Shown piece by piece: positions 19,241 through 28,090 of a DNA stretch of 64,000 nt. Both the position numbers and the translations under genes were made by a program. How positions within the stretch are numbered: position 1 is the stretch's first letter; each line of letters begins with the position of its first letter. This DNA comes from Alphaproteobacteria bacterium (lineage in GTDB: Bacteria; Pseudomonadota; Alphaproteobacteria; UBA6615). The notes under the pieces are model-generated. The model saw only the letters and a list, made by a program, of their open reading frames with translations, made no database searches and was not told the origin of the DNA. Location: the NCBI GenBank assembly GCA_009694135.1, contig SHVS01000006.1:19969-83968 (forward strand), written 5' to 3'.

Positions 19241-20953
19241 ATGGCGCAGACCGAGCCCCAGCCGCCCGAGGCCGCTGCGCCGCCGTCTGTCGTGGACGGG
19301 CGGCTGCCGCCGCTCAGTGGCGTCGCCGCCACGCTGCTGGCCGCCTATCCCGATCCGGTGCTGATACTTGGCGAAGATGGCGCGCCCGTTGCCGGCAACG
19401 CAGCGGCGAGCGCGCTGATCGAACGGCTCGGCGATGACTGCGCCAAAGTGCTCGCCACCCTGGCCGAACTGTGCCGCGTAGCGCTGCAGAGCGGCAAGCC
19501 CGGCCGCGGCGTTCTCTCGACCACCGGCGGTGACATCGCGCTCGATATGCTGGTCCTGCCGCAAGACGGCATTGGCGCTGGGCCGTGACACGCGGACCGA
19601 AACCGTCGTGCGCCAAGCCTTGTTCGAATCGCGCCAGCGCTACAAGGAACTGGTGGAGATCGCGAGCGACTTCTCTTGGGAGACGAATGCCGCCGGCGAG
19701 ATCGTGTTCGTTTCACCCAAGGGCGCGCTTGGCTTCACCGCCGCCGAACTGGTCGGTCGTCCGGTGCAGAGCCTGTTGAGCGACGTCGCGGCGCTCGGCG
19801 GTCATTCGCCCTTCGCCGCGCGCGAGCCGGTCGCCGATGTCGAACTCTGGGCAACGGACAAGGCCGGCAATCCGGCTTGCCTGATCACCACCGCGCGGCC
19901 GCTTAACGACAGCGCGGGCGCGTGGCGCGGGGCCCGCGGGCTGTCGCGCAACGTGACGCGCGAGCGTCTAGAGGCGTTCGCCCGCTCGAAACGTGACGGG
20001 CGTGAGCGCGTGGTCGCGCACATTATCGAGCAGATTCGCGACGGCGTCGATCCGCTCGAAATGCTCGAGCGCGCCGTCGAGGCGCTGTGCGGCGCGCTGG
20101 CGGCGGATGGCGTCGCGATCATGCTGACCGACGATGCCGGCGGCGAGCTCATTCTGCGGCGCGGCGCGGATGCTGCGGTGGCGGCCGCCTCTTCCGCCAT
20201 GATCGCGTGCAGGTGAACAATGGCCCAGAGTCGCTTGTCGAATCGGGCCATGCGCTTCTTGTTTTCCGCACGCGGTTTCGCGGCGGCTCGAATGGCGTCG
20301 TCGCGCTCGCGCGCATGGAGGCAAACGCCGCCTGGAGCGCGGATGATCGCGCCTTGGCGCGGGCGGTCGAGGCGCAGCTTGGCGTGATCTTGGCGCAGTT
20401 CACGCAGCAACGCCGGCTGGAGACGTTGTCGCGCACCGATCCGCTGACAGGTCTGCTCAATCGCCGCGCCTTTATCGAGGAGGTCGATCGACAACTCGCG
20501 CGTGACAGCCGCGAAGGGCATTCCGGCGCGCTATTTTATGTCGATCTCGACAACTTCAAGCCGATCAACGACCGTCTCGGCCACGCCGCGGGCGACGAGG
20601 CGTTGATCAAGGTCGCGGCAGCGTTGAAGGGCAACGCGCGTCGTTACGATCTGGTGGCGCGGATCGGCGGCGATGAATTTGCCCTGTGGCTGTCGCACGC
20701 CGACCAGGCAACGGCTCTCCGCCGCGCGCAGGCCTTGAGCGAAAACATCGCCGCACTTGTGCCTCCCAACGCTGGCGATCTCCCGTCGCTTGGCGCGTCC
20801 ATCGGCGTCGCTTGCTGGACGCCAGCTCAGGTCGAGCCCGCCGAGTTGCTCCTCGCGCGCGCCGATCGCGCCATGTATATCGCCAAGAACGAAGGCAAAC
20901 AGCGCATTTTCGCTGATGAGCCGGTTCCGGCGGCATCCGGGAGCGCGGCATGA
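19241..20953 (+). pseudogene. Broken PAS/GAF-GGDEF diguanylate cyclase gene (two frameshifts)
   Basis: Three segments in frames that switch twice give one cyclase when joined. Segment 1 (19241 to about 19575) holds a PAS-like start with GVAATLLAAYPDPVLILGED. Segment 2 (about 19575 to 20200) holds a PAS domain with YKELVEIASDFSWETNAAGE and a GAF-like start. Segment 3 (about 20200 to 20953) holds the rest of GAF and an intact GGDEF domain: LSRTDPLTGLLNRRAF, an RRYD inhibitory site and RIGGDEFALWLS. The reading shifts lie near the GGCATTGGCGCTGGG stretch at about 19570 and in 20170-20210. Either the gene is dead or the sequence carries two indel errors. The GGDEF residues themselves have not decayed. 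Confidence 0.82.
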
Positions 20954-21340
20954 GCGATTCCGTGCGCAAGCAACTAGGCAGCGCCATCAATCGCCGAGGC
21001 CAAGCTCCTCGCGCGCGATACTGACGCGGCGGTGCGCCGTCGGGTCGCCGCGCGTACGGACGTTCCGCCCGAGCTCCTACCTGGCGGCCGATCCGGCGCC
21101 CGAAGTGCGGCGCCTGAAGTGCGGCGCGAAGTGGCGCGCAACCCACAGGCGCCGCGTCACGCGGATTTCGTGCTTGCGGGCGACGCGGACGGCGAGGTGC
21201 GCTCAGACTTGGCCGCCAAGATCGGTCGTTTGTTGCCCGGGTTGCAGCCAGGCGAACGCGAGCGTTTGCGCAAGGTCGCCCTGACGTGAAAGGCGAATTT
21301 GAGCATGCGGCTCGCGCCTAAAGATATGGTGTGGCAGATC
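20950..21340 (+). pseudogene. Remnant of a DUF2336 protein gene
   Basis: The start codon overlaps the stop of the preceding cyclase (ATGA), and the first codons read MSDSVRKQLGSAIN. After that the family pattern continues only by changing frame at least three times: AEAKLLARDTDAAVRRRVAA, then LAADPAPEVRR, then EVARNPQAPRHADFVLAG and LAAKIGRLLPGLQPGERERL. A short imperfect tandem duplication of GAAGTGCGGCGC lies at about 21098-21140 next to one shift. Only about 115 of the roughly 360 residues of DUF2336 proteins can be traced, and the sequence dissolves just before argB. DUF2336 proteins are HEAT-like repeat proteins typical of alphaproteobacteria. This copy is degraded and 3'-truncated. Confidence 0.75.
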
Positions 21341-21363
21341 CAGTTCTTGAGCGAGGCAAAAAC

Positions 21364-22272
21364 CTAGTCGGGCCAGATCGCCGTGCCCATGCCGGGGTCG
21401 GTGAAGATCTCCAACAGCAGCGCATGCGGGATGCGCCCGTCGATGATCACCGCCGCCGCCGCCGAGCCCATCACCGCGGCGATGCAGGTCTCCACCTTGG
21501 GAATCATGCCGCCGCTGATGGTGCCGTCTTGGATCAGCGCGCGCGCCTCGCTGACTTTCATGTCGGGAATGAGCGTCTTCTTCCGGTCGAGCACGCCGGT
21601 CACATCGGTCATCATCAGCAGCCGCGTGGCTCCGATCGCGCCGGCGACCGCGCCCGCGACCGTATCGGCGTTGATGTTGTAGGTCTCGCCCTTCGGCCCG
21701 ACGCCGATCGGCGCGATCACCGGAATGATGTCGGAGTGCGTCAGCGTCTCCAGCAGGTGACGGTTGATCGTGCGCGGTTGGCCGACGAAGCCCAGGTCGA
21801 GCACGCGCTCGATATTGCTGTCGGGGTCGGCCTGGCGCCGCTCCAACTTCTCCGCCGAGATCAGATTTCCATCCTTGCCGGACAGCCCGATCGCCAACCC
21901 GCCGGCGGCGTTGATCGCGCCGACGATCGATTTGTTGATGGCGCCGGACAGCACCATCTCAACGATCTCAACCGTTGCCTGATCGGTGACGCGCAAGCCC
22001 CCGACGAACTCGCTCTTGATTTTCAGCCGCTCGAGCATGCGGCCGATCTGCGGCCCGCCGCCATGCACGACTATCGGATTGATGCCGACCTGCTTGAGCA
22101 GCACGATGTCGCGGGCGAAGCTTTCCGCCACGCTTTCGTCGCCCATGGCGTGGCCGCCGTATTTGACGACGAAGGTCTTGCCGGCATAGCGCCGCATGAA
22201 GGGCAGCGCCTCGGACAAGACACTCGCCTTTTGCAGGCGGTCATCGGCGATTTCGGTCTGCGGCCCGGCCAT
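21364..22272 (-). CDS. argB: Acetylglutamate kinase
   Basis: Phosphorylates N-acetyl-L-glutamate in arginine synthesis; 302 residues. ATP and substrate loops are visible: [43 protein letters not shown] and [14 protein letters not shown]. The N-terminal extension of about 25 residues with a mobile helix ([19 protein letters not shown]) is the form found in arginine-sensitive hexameric enzymes, so feedback inhibition is likely. It lies downstream of engB in the yidC cluster, a common alphaproteobacterial order. Confidence 0.97.
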   Translation of the reverse strand: MAGPQTEIADDRLQKASVLSEALPFMRRYAGKTFVVKYGGHAMGDESVAESFARDIVLLKQVGINPIVVHGGGPQIGRMLERLKIKSEFVGGLRVTDQATVEIVEMVLSGAINKSIVGAINAAGGLAIGLSGKDGNLISAEKLERRQADPDSNIERVLDLGFVGQPRTINRHLLETLTHSDIIPVIAPIGVGPKGETYNINADTVAGAVAGAIGATRLLMMTDVTGVLDRKKTLIPDMKVSEARALIQDGTISGGMIPKVETCIAAVMGSAAAAVIIDGRIPHALLLEIFTDPGMGTAIWPD

Positions 22273-22298
22273 ACTATCCCTCCCTTGGCGCGCCGAAC

Positions 22299-22970
22299 CT
22301 AAGCGTTCGCCGCCGGCAAGGCCAGACCCGCCGGCAAGGCGAGGGCCGCCAGCTCGGCGCGCAACAGGGCAATGCCCGCCCCGGTGCGCGCGCTGGTCGA
22401 GATCAGGCGCGGGTGCAGCGCGCCGTGCCGGGCGAGAGCGGCGAATTCACGCTTCCGGTCCTCGCCCTCGGCCTGATTGATCTGATCCGTCTTGGTCAGC
22501 ACGAGCTGGTAGGACACCGCGGTCTCGTCGAGCAGATCCATGAACTCGATATCGCTCGGCTTGGTGCCGTGGCGGGAATCGATCAGGATGCAGACGCGGC
22601 GCAGATTGGCGCGGCCGCTCAGATAGGTGCGCATCATCTCGGTCCAGGCGCGGATTTCGCCTTTCGGCGCCTTGGCGAAGCCATAGCCGGGAAGATCGAC
22701 CAGCCCCAGCCGTCGTCCCAGCTCGAAGAAATTAAGCTGGCGGGTGCGGCCGGGCGTCTTGCTCACGCGCGCCAGCGTCGAGCGGCCGGTGAGGGCATTG
22801 ACCAGCGACGATTTGCCGACATTCGAGCGGCCGGCGAAGGCGATCTCCGGCAGATGCGAGACGGGGATCTTCCCATCGCCGGTCACGCCGGCGATGAAGC
22901 TGCAAGACTGGGCGAACAGAATCCGCCCGGCCTCTTCGTCCATGATCTCGTCGTCGTTGGTCGCAAGCAT
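22299..22970 (-). CDS. engB: Ribosome biogenesis GTP-binding protein EngB/YsxC
   Basis: Essential GTPase for late 50S assembly, 223 residues from ATG 22970; a TTG three codons upstream is also possible. GTPase motifs: G1 [15 protein letters not shown]2-region [12 protein letters not shown]3 [13 protein letters not shown] and G4 [26 protein letters not shown] is typical of the family. It lies 20 bp downstream of yidC and is followed by argB after 26 bp, forming one operon with rpmH-rnpA-yidD-yidC. Confidence 0.95.
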   Translation of the reverse strand: MLATNDDEIMDEEAGRILFAQSCSFIAGVTGDGKIPVSHLPEIAFAGRSNVGKSSLVNALTGRSTLARVSKTPGRTRQLNFFELGRRLGLVDLPGYGFAKAPKGEIRAWTEMMRTYLSGRANLRRVCILIDSRHGTKPSDIEFMDLLDETAVSYQLVLTKTDQINQAEGEDRKREFAALARHGALHPRLISTSARTGAGIALLRAELAALALPAGLALPAANA

Positions 22971-22990
22971 GCGGGCCAATCAGCCGAGGA

Positions 22991-24721
22991 CTATTCGGCC
23001 GCCTTCTTCCGCGCGGGTTGGGGCGGGGAGGCGGCGCCACCGATCGGCACGCCCATGCTGCGCATGATCACATATTGCTGCGTGATCGACAGCAGGTTGT
23101 TCCAGGTCCAATAGATCACCAGCCCAGCCGGGAACATCGCCATCATCGGCGTGAAGATCAGCGGCATGAAGGCGAACATCTTGGCTTGTACCGGGTCGGG
23201 CGGCGCCGGGTTGAGCTTGGTCTGGAGAAACATCGTCACGCCCATGACGAACGGCCAGGCGCCGATGGTCGAAGGCAGCAGCAAGGTCTCCGGCGGCGCC
23301 CAGGGCAGCAGGCCGAACAGGTTGAAGACCGAGGTCGGGTCGGCGGCCGACAGATCGATGATCCAGCCAAAGAACGGCGCGTGGCGCATCTCGATGGTGA
23401 CGAACAGCACCTTGTAGAGCGCGAAGAACACCGGCACCTGGACGACGATCGGCAGGCAGCCGGCGAGCGGATTGACCTTCTCGCGCTTGTACAGCGCCAT
23501 CATCTCCTGCTGGAGCTTGAGCTTGTCCTCTTCGTAGCGCGCGCGCAGTTCGAGCAGCTTGGGCTGCAAGGCCTTCATGCGGCTCATCGAGCGATACGAC
23601 TTGTTCGCCAGCGGGAAGAACAACGCCTTCACGAAGACGGTGAAGACGAGAATCGCCAGCCCGAAATTGCCCAGCCACTCGTGCAGCGTGAGCAAGGCAT
23701 AGAACATCGGCTTGGTGATATAAAAGAACCAGCCGAAATCGATCGCCAGATCGAAGCGGGCGATGCCCAACTCCGCGCTGTAGCGGTCGAGCAGCCGCAC
23801 TTCCTTGGCGCCGGCGAACACGCGCTGCGTTGCCACGACCGAAGCGCCCGGTTCCAGCCGGCGCTCGCGACCGAGCGTCTCGACCGTATAAGCGTCGACG
23901 CCCGCTTCGACGGCATGCGCGAAGCGCGCCGTGACCGGCTCGGCTTGATCGGGGATCGCGGCGGCGAGCCAATACTTGTCGGTGATTCCGATCCAGCCGC
24001 CGGTTGAAGCCATCTCGATCTTCGGCGTCGCGTCGAGATCCTTGTAATTGACCTCCTTGAGCGTCGCGTTGAAGACGCCGAGCGGGCCCTCGTGCAGGAT
24101 GTAGTAGCCGTCGGTCTTCGGCCGACCGATGCGCCGCACTTGCGCGAATGGGACCAGGGTCTGCGCCGCCGTTCCTTCGTTGACCACGGTGTCGGTGACG
24201 GTGATCAGGAAATCCGCATCGACCGCGATCCGGCGGGTAATGGAAAGCCCTTCGGCCGAGCGAAAGACCAGGACGGCCGCGTCCTTGGCGCCCGCCTGCG
24301 CGGGGGCGGCGGTCCACAGCGCGTCCGCGCCCAATTCGCGCCCGGCGGCATCGCGCCAGCCGACGGCGGCGTAATACGGGGCGGCAGTGCCAAGCGGGGA
24401 GAGGAGTTCGATCTCGCTGCTCTTCGGATCCGTGGTTTCGCGATAGTCCGCCAGCGTCAAATCGTCGAAGCGCGCGCCGGCCAAGTTGATCGATCCATGC
24501 ACGCGCTGGCCCATGATCGGGGCGCGTTTGGTTTCACCGAGCACCGTGGCGCGCGGGCGCGGCGCGGCGGCGACCGGGGCCGCCGGCGTCAGGGCCGGCA
24601 GGGCCAGTTCCGCCGGGGACGGCGGCACGGGCTTGGGGACGATCGAGGAGATGTAGTACTCCCAGCCCACCAGCACGAGCACGCTCAAGACCAAAGCGAT
24701 GACGAGGTTGCGCTGTTCCAT
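22991..24721 (-). CDS. yidC: Membrane protein insertase YidC
   Basis: Inner-membrane insertase, 576 residues, the long Gram-negative form. There is an N-terminal helix (ALVLSVLVLVGWEYYISSIV), a large periplasmic beta-super-sandwich domain (about residues 60-345), then the Oxa1 core with a helix at WLGNFGLAILVFTVFVKALF. A coiled cytoplasmic hairpin contains SMSRMKALQPKLLELRARYE, and NPLAGCLPIVVQVPVFFALY follows. It ends in basic residues (PARKKAAE). The rpmH-rnpA-yidD-yidC order is intact around it. Confidence 0.97.
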   Translation of the reverse strand: MEQRNLVIALVLSVLVLVGWEYYISSIVPKPVPPSPAELALPALTPAAPVAAAPRPRATVLGETKRAPIMGQRVHGSINLAGARFDDLTLADYRETTDPKSSEIELLSPLGTAAPYYAAVGWRDAAGRELGADALWTAAPAQAGAKDAAVLVFRSAEGLSITRRIAVDADFLITVTDTVVNEGTAAQTLVPFAQVRRIGRPKTDGYYILHEGPLGVFNATLKEVNYKDLDATPKIEMASTGGWIGITDKYWLAAAIPDQAEPVTARFAHAVEAGVDAYTVETLGRERRLEPGASVVATQRVFAGAKEVRLLDRYSAELGIARFDLAIDFGWFFYITKPMFYALLTLHEWLGNFGLAILVFTVFVKALFFPLANKSYRSMSRMKALQPKLLELRARYEEDKLKLQQEMMALYKREKVNPLAGCLPIVVQVPVFFALYKVLFVTIEMRHAPFFGWIIDLSAADPTSVFNLFGLLPWAPPETLLLPSTIGAWPFVMGVTMFLQTKLNPAPPDPVQAKMFAFMPLIFTPMMAMFPAGLVIYWTWNNLLSITQQYVIMRSMGVPIGGAASPPQPARKKAAE

Positions 24722-24739
24722 GGATTTCGCTCTGGGCGC

Positions 24740-24976
24740 TTAGGCGCGTGGAACGGGGTCGAAGCCGGCCCCGCCCCAGGGGTGACAACGGAGGATCCGA
24801 CGCAATGCAAGCCAGGACCCGCGCTTGGGCCCGTGCCGCTCGATCGCCTCAAGTGCGTATTCGGAACAACTGGGTGCGTAACGGCAGGCAGGGCCAAAGA
24901 GGGCGGCGAAGCCATAGCGCCAAGCCAGGATCACGGCGCGCAGCCCGGCGCGGAGCCCCCGCTCAACATGCTGCAT
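24740..24976 (-). CDS. yidD: Membrane protein insertion efficiency factor YidD
   Basis: Small amphipathic protein that assists YidC-dependent insertion; 78 residues. It carries the family signature [19 protein letters not shown] and [14 protein letters not shown]. Two adjacent ATG codons (24979 and 24976) follow GGGGGAGC; I chose 24976 for better spacing from the Shine-Dalgarno. The start overlaps the rnpA stop codon, as usual in this operon. Confidence 0.93.
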   Translation of the reverse strand: MQHVERGLRAGLRAVILAWRYGFAALFGPACRYAPSCSEYALEAIERHGPKRGSWLALRRILRCHPWGGAGFDPVPRA

Positions 24977-25407
24977 CATGCTCCCCCACGGCTTTGCTCG
25001 CCGTCCGCACGCCACAGCCCGAGCCGCCGCAGTGCCTGTTCCAGGTCGGCGAGCAGCAGCGGGAAGGGTCGCTCAACCGTGGCCGAGCGGCCGACCAAGA
25101 CATAATCGAAGCCGGATTGGGCGTGGATGGGCATGACCCTCTGTACCACGGCTCTGAGGCGACGCCGCGCGCGATTGCGTTGGACAGCGCCGCCGACCTT
25201 GCGGCTCACCGTGTAGCCGACCCCCAGCTCCTCGGCAATGCGCCCCGGGGCCGGAAGGCGCGGCGCCACTTGCAGCACAAGCCCGGGCGCGGCGAACCGC
25301 CGTCCGGCGGAACTTACGCGCAGAAACTCGGGTCGCCGGCGCAGCCTGGACAACTGCGCGCCCGGCACCGCTACAGGGGGTGCGGGTTGCGGCATCGGCA
25401 TTCCCAA
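24976..25407 (-). CDS. rnpA: Ribonuclease P protein component
   Basis: Protein cofactor of RNase P for tRNA 5' maturation; 143 residues. The RNR motif region is [20 protein letters not shown], and the N-terminal substrate-binding region has [20 protein letters not shown]. The N-terminus is Pro-rich and has alternative starts at 25407 and 25401. It lies between rpmH and yidD, the conserved arrangement. Confidence 0.94.
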   Translation of the reverse strand: MGMPMPQPAPPVAVPGAQLSRLRRRPEFLRVSSAGRRFAAPGLVLQVAPRLPAPGRIAEELGVGYTVSRKVGGAVQRNRARRRLRAVVQRVMPIHAQSGFDYVLVGRSATVERPFPLLLADLEQALRRLGLWRADGEQSRGGA

Positions 25408-25520
25408 TCGACATAAAGCACGGGGGGCAGGGCAGCCCGGCGCGGCCTCCCGCCTGGCACCCCCGGCGACTACCGACAGGGAAGTCGAGTCCGGAGGCGT
25501 CGGTCGGCCGTAGCGAGAGT

Positions 25521-25664
25521 CTAGTCGCTGATCAGGTGTTTGCGGCCCTTGGCGCGACGGCGCGAGAGCACCAGACGCCCGCCGACCGACCCCATGCGCG
25601 CGCGGAATCCGTGCCGACGCTTACGGACTATCTTGCTCGGCTGCCAGGTGCGTTTCTGAGCCAT
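25521..25664 (-). CDS. rpmH: 50S ribosomal protein L34
   Basis: Very short ribosomal protein, 47 residues, starting [20 protein letters not shown] and continuing with [20 protein letters not shown] and a short tail. The pattern matches bacterial L34 throughout, with a slightly longer N-terminus than the 44-residue standard. It is first in the rpmH-rnpA-yidD-yidC-engB-argB run. There is a candidate promoter about 65 bp upstream. Confidence 0.96.
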   Translation of the reverse strand: MAQKRTWQPSKIVRKRRHGFRARMGSVGGRLVLSRRRAKGRKHLISD

Positions 25665-25727
25665 GTTCACAAGCCTCAATAGCGGGTGACACCGGGACCG
25701 ACGGCTCCGGAAGCCAGAGCGCGAGGT

Positions 25728-25755
25728 TGTATCGAGCGCGGCGAAGGCTTGTCAA
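25728..25755 (-). promoter_or_regulatory. Candidate sigma-70 promoter for rpmH
   Basis: On the minus strand, a perfect -35 TTGACA (25755-25750) is separated by 16 bp from GATACA (25733-25728). The -10 is a moderate match. The distance to the rpmH ATG at 25664 leaves a leader of about 55 nt. Confidence 0.5.
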
Positions 25756-25869
25756 CGAATCCCGCGTGCGGAGCCCGGCGGCAAGCCATTCGCCGGCAGC
25801 ATGCCCCTGAACGCTTGACAGCGGCCGCGCAATAGGGACGCCTCTATTCCGGCCCGCAAATGCGGGCAA

Positions 25870-26625
25870 ATGCCGGAACGACTGGGTATCGCGGACATGG
25901 ATTTTTCGGGGCTCGTCCTTGTCCTCAAGCGGGGCTGGCCGTTGCTGGCTATCGCCACCGGCGTCGCGCTGTATTATTTTCTAGGTCTCGACCGCTATTT
26001 CGGCATTGAGGCCCTGCGCGCGAATCGGGTCGGGCTGACCGCCTGGGTCAACGATAACGGGCTGTGGGCGCTCGCGGCTTTCGCCGTCGTTTATGCCGTT
26101 ATGGTCGCCCTGTCGGTCCCGGGCGCTGGCGTGATGACTCTTGCCGGCGGGTTCATGTTCGGGGTGATCGTGGCCACAGCGGTCATCGTTTTCGCGGCGA
26201 CTGCGGGGGCGACGCTGCTGTTCCTTGCCGCGCGCACCGCGCTGGGCAAGCCGTTGCGTGCACGCGCCGGTCCTTGGCTGCGCACGCTCGAAGCCGGCTT
26301 CGCCGAGAACGCGCTCAGCTACCTGCTGCTGCTGCGGCTGATGCCGATCTTCCCCTTCTGGCTGGTCAATCTCGCGCCGGCTTTTTTGCACATTCCGATA
26401 CGGACTTATGTGTTCGGCACATTTTTCGGCATCATCCCGGCGACGCTCGTCTATGCCTGGGTAGGCAGCGGCATCGGCCATGTGCTGGACCAGGGCGGGG
26501 AGCCCGATCTGCACATGATCTACTCGCCGAATGTCCTTGGCCCGATTCTGGCGCTGGCGGCGCTCGCGACGGTGCCGATCGCCTACAAGCGCTACCGCCG
26601 CTCGCGGGAACGGGCGCGTGGCTGA
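25870..26625 (+). CDS. TVP38/TMEM64 (VTT domain) membrane protein
   Basis: Polytopic membrane protein of the DedA-like VTT superfamily, 251 residues. The core contains the typical glycine-rich PGAGVMTLAGGFMFG and re-entrant segments, then a long helix of FAENALSYLLLLRLMPIFPF followed by NLAPAFLHI and the YVFGTFFGIIPATLVYAWVG motif. VTT proteins are implicated in lipid scrambling/transport and envelope homeostasis. The stop overlaps the GTG start of a flavoprotein reductase by 8 bp, a pairing seen in other bacteria. ATG 25897 is an alternative start that would remove 9 residues. Confidence 0.85.
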   Translation: MPERLGIADMDFSGLVLVLKRGWPLLAIATGVALYYFLGLDRYFGIEALRANRVGLTAWVNDNGLWALAAFAVVYAVMVALSVPGAGVMTLAGGFMFGVIVATAVIVFAATAGATLLFLAARTALGKPLRARAGPWLRTLEAGFAENALSYLLLLRLMPIFPFWLVNLAPAFLHIPIRTYVFGTFFGIIPATLVYAWVGSGIGHVLDQGGEPDLHMIYSPNVLGPILALAALATVPIAYKRYRRSRERARG

Positions 26626-28045
26626 AACCCTTCGCCCCGATCTGTGTGTGATCGGCGGCGGATCGGGCGGGCTTACGGTTGCCGCCGGCGCTGCGCAGAT
26701 GGGGGCCTCGGTCGTGCTGTTCGAGCGCGACCGCATGGGCGGCGAATGCCTGAACACCGGCTGCGTGCCGTCGAAGGCGCTGCTCGCGGCGGCGCATGCG
26801 GCCGAGTCCGCGCGGCGCGCGCGCGCCTTCGGGGTCTCCAGCCCGCCGACAGTCGATTGGGCGGGCGTACGCACGCATATCGACCAGGTGATTTCCGCCC
26901 TCGCGCCCCATGATTCGGTCGAGCGTTTCGAGAAACTCGGTGTGCGCGTGGAGCGCCAAGCGGCGCGATTTACCGGCCCGGATGAAGTCGAAGCCGCCGA
27001 CGGCACGCCTGTGCGTGCCCGTCGTTTCGTCATTGCCACCGGCTCCGAGCCCTTGGTGCCGCCGATTCCCGGCTTGGCGACGACGGGCTTCCACACCAAC
27101 CAGACGATCTTTACCCTGCCAGAGATGCCGGCCCATCTCCTGGTGCTTGGCGGCGGGCCGGTCGGCGTCGAGCTGGCGCAGGCGTTCCGCCGCCTTGGCG
27201 CTCAGGTAACGATGGTCGAGCGGGCGACGATGCTCGCGCGCAGTGATCCTGAACTGGTCGCGGTGCTGCGCCAGCGCCTGTTGGCCGAAGGTGTCGTGCT
27301 GCACGAAGGCGCGCGCGTCGAGCAAGCTTCCGCCAAGGGCGGGGGGGTTACGCTCGTTGCGCGCTTGCCCGGCGGCGCCGCGGTCGAACTCACCGGCAGC
27401 CATGTGCTGGTCGCGGCCGGACGGCGTCCGCGTCTGGACGGGCTCGGGTTGGAGCGGGCCGGGGTCGCATTCACGCCGCAAGGCGTCACCGTCGATCGCG
27501 GCCAGCGCACCAGCAACCGACGCGTGTTCGCCATCGGCGATGCGGCCGGCCCGCCGCAATTCACCCACAGCGCCGCGCATCAGGCCGGCATCGTGCTGCG
27601 CCGCGCGCTGTTACGCTTGCCGGCGCGCAGCGAGACGCGCGCCATTCCCGCCGTCACCTATACCGATCCGGAGTTGGCCGAGGTCGGCATGAGCGAGGCC
27701 GCTGCGCGCGAGCGCCACGGGCGCGTCACGGTCCTGCGCTGGCCATTCAGGGAGAACGATCGCGCCCAGGCGGAACGAACGACCGAAGGCATGGTTAAGC
27801 TTTTGGTCGATCGCCGCGGGCGGGTTTTAGGCGCGGGCATCGTCGGTGCGCGCGCGGGCGACCTTTTGCTGCCCTGGGTGATGGCCGTAGCGCAGCAGCA
27901 GCGCGTCGGCCGCCTGGCGGGGCTGGTCGTGCCTTATCCCACGCTGGGTGAGGCAGGCAAGCGCGCTGCGGGCAGTTATTTCACCCCCTATTTGTTCTCG
28001 GCGGCCATGCGCTGGCTGGTGCGACTAATTTCATGGCTGGGATGA
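26618..28045 (+). CDS. Pyridine nucleotide-disulfide oxidoreductase (mercuric reductase-like)
   Basis: FAD/NAD(P)-dependent reductase, 475 residues from GTG 26618, the first start compatible with the FAD-binding DLCVIGGGSGGLTVAAGAA motif. The redox disulfide is GGECLNTGCVPSKALL (CxxxxC). The NAD site has LVLGGGPVGVELAQAF, and the second FAD contact is RVFAIGDAAGPPQFTH. In lipoamide dehydrogenase and MerA the C-terminus has HxHPTxxE; here the corresponding stretch reads VPYPTLGE, so the catalytic base His is missing. A substrate other than lipoamide is therefore likely. The C-terminal end is hydrophobic (MRWLVRLISWLG), which could touch the membrane near the TVP38 partner. Confidence 0.85.
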   Translation: MAETLRPDLCVIGGGSGGLTVAAGAAQMGASVVLFERDRMGGECLNTGCVPSKALLAAAHAAESARRARAFGVSSPPTVDWAGVRTHIDQVISALAPHDSVERFEKLGVRVERQAARFTGPDEVEAADGTPVRARRFVIATGSEPLVPPIPGLATTGFHTNQTIFTLPEMPAHLLVLGGGPVGVELAQAFRRLGAQVTMVERATMLARSDPELVAVLRQRLLAEGVVLHEGARVEQASAKGGGVTLVARLPGGAAVELTGSHVLVAAGRRPRLDGLGLERAGVAFTPQGVTVDRGQRTSNRRVFAIGDAAGPPQFTHSAAHQAGIVLRRALLRLPARSETRAIPAVTYTDPELAEVGMSEAAARERHGRVTVLRWPFRENDRAQAERTTEGMVKLLVDRRGRVLGAGIVGARAGDLLLPWVMAVAQQQRVGRLAGLVVPYPTLGEAGKRAAGSYFTPYLFSAAMRWLVRLISWLG

Positions 28046-28090
28046 ACGGCGACCTTCTGCCGCACGACGCGATCTGCTAAGGTGGCCCGC

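Noticed and set aside
21331..22302. 323-codon open frame antisense to argB
   Set aside because: Asp/His/Arg-rich shadow; argB motifs are complete on the other strand.
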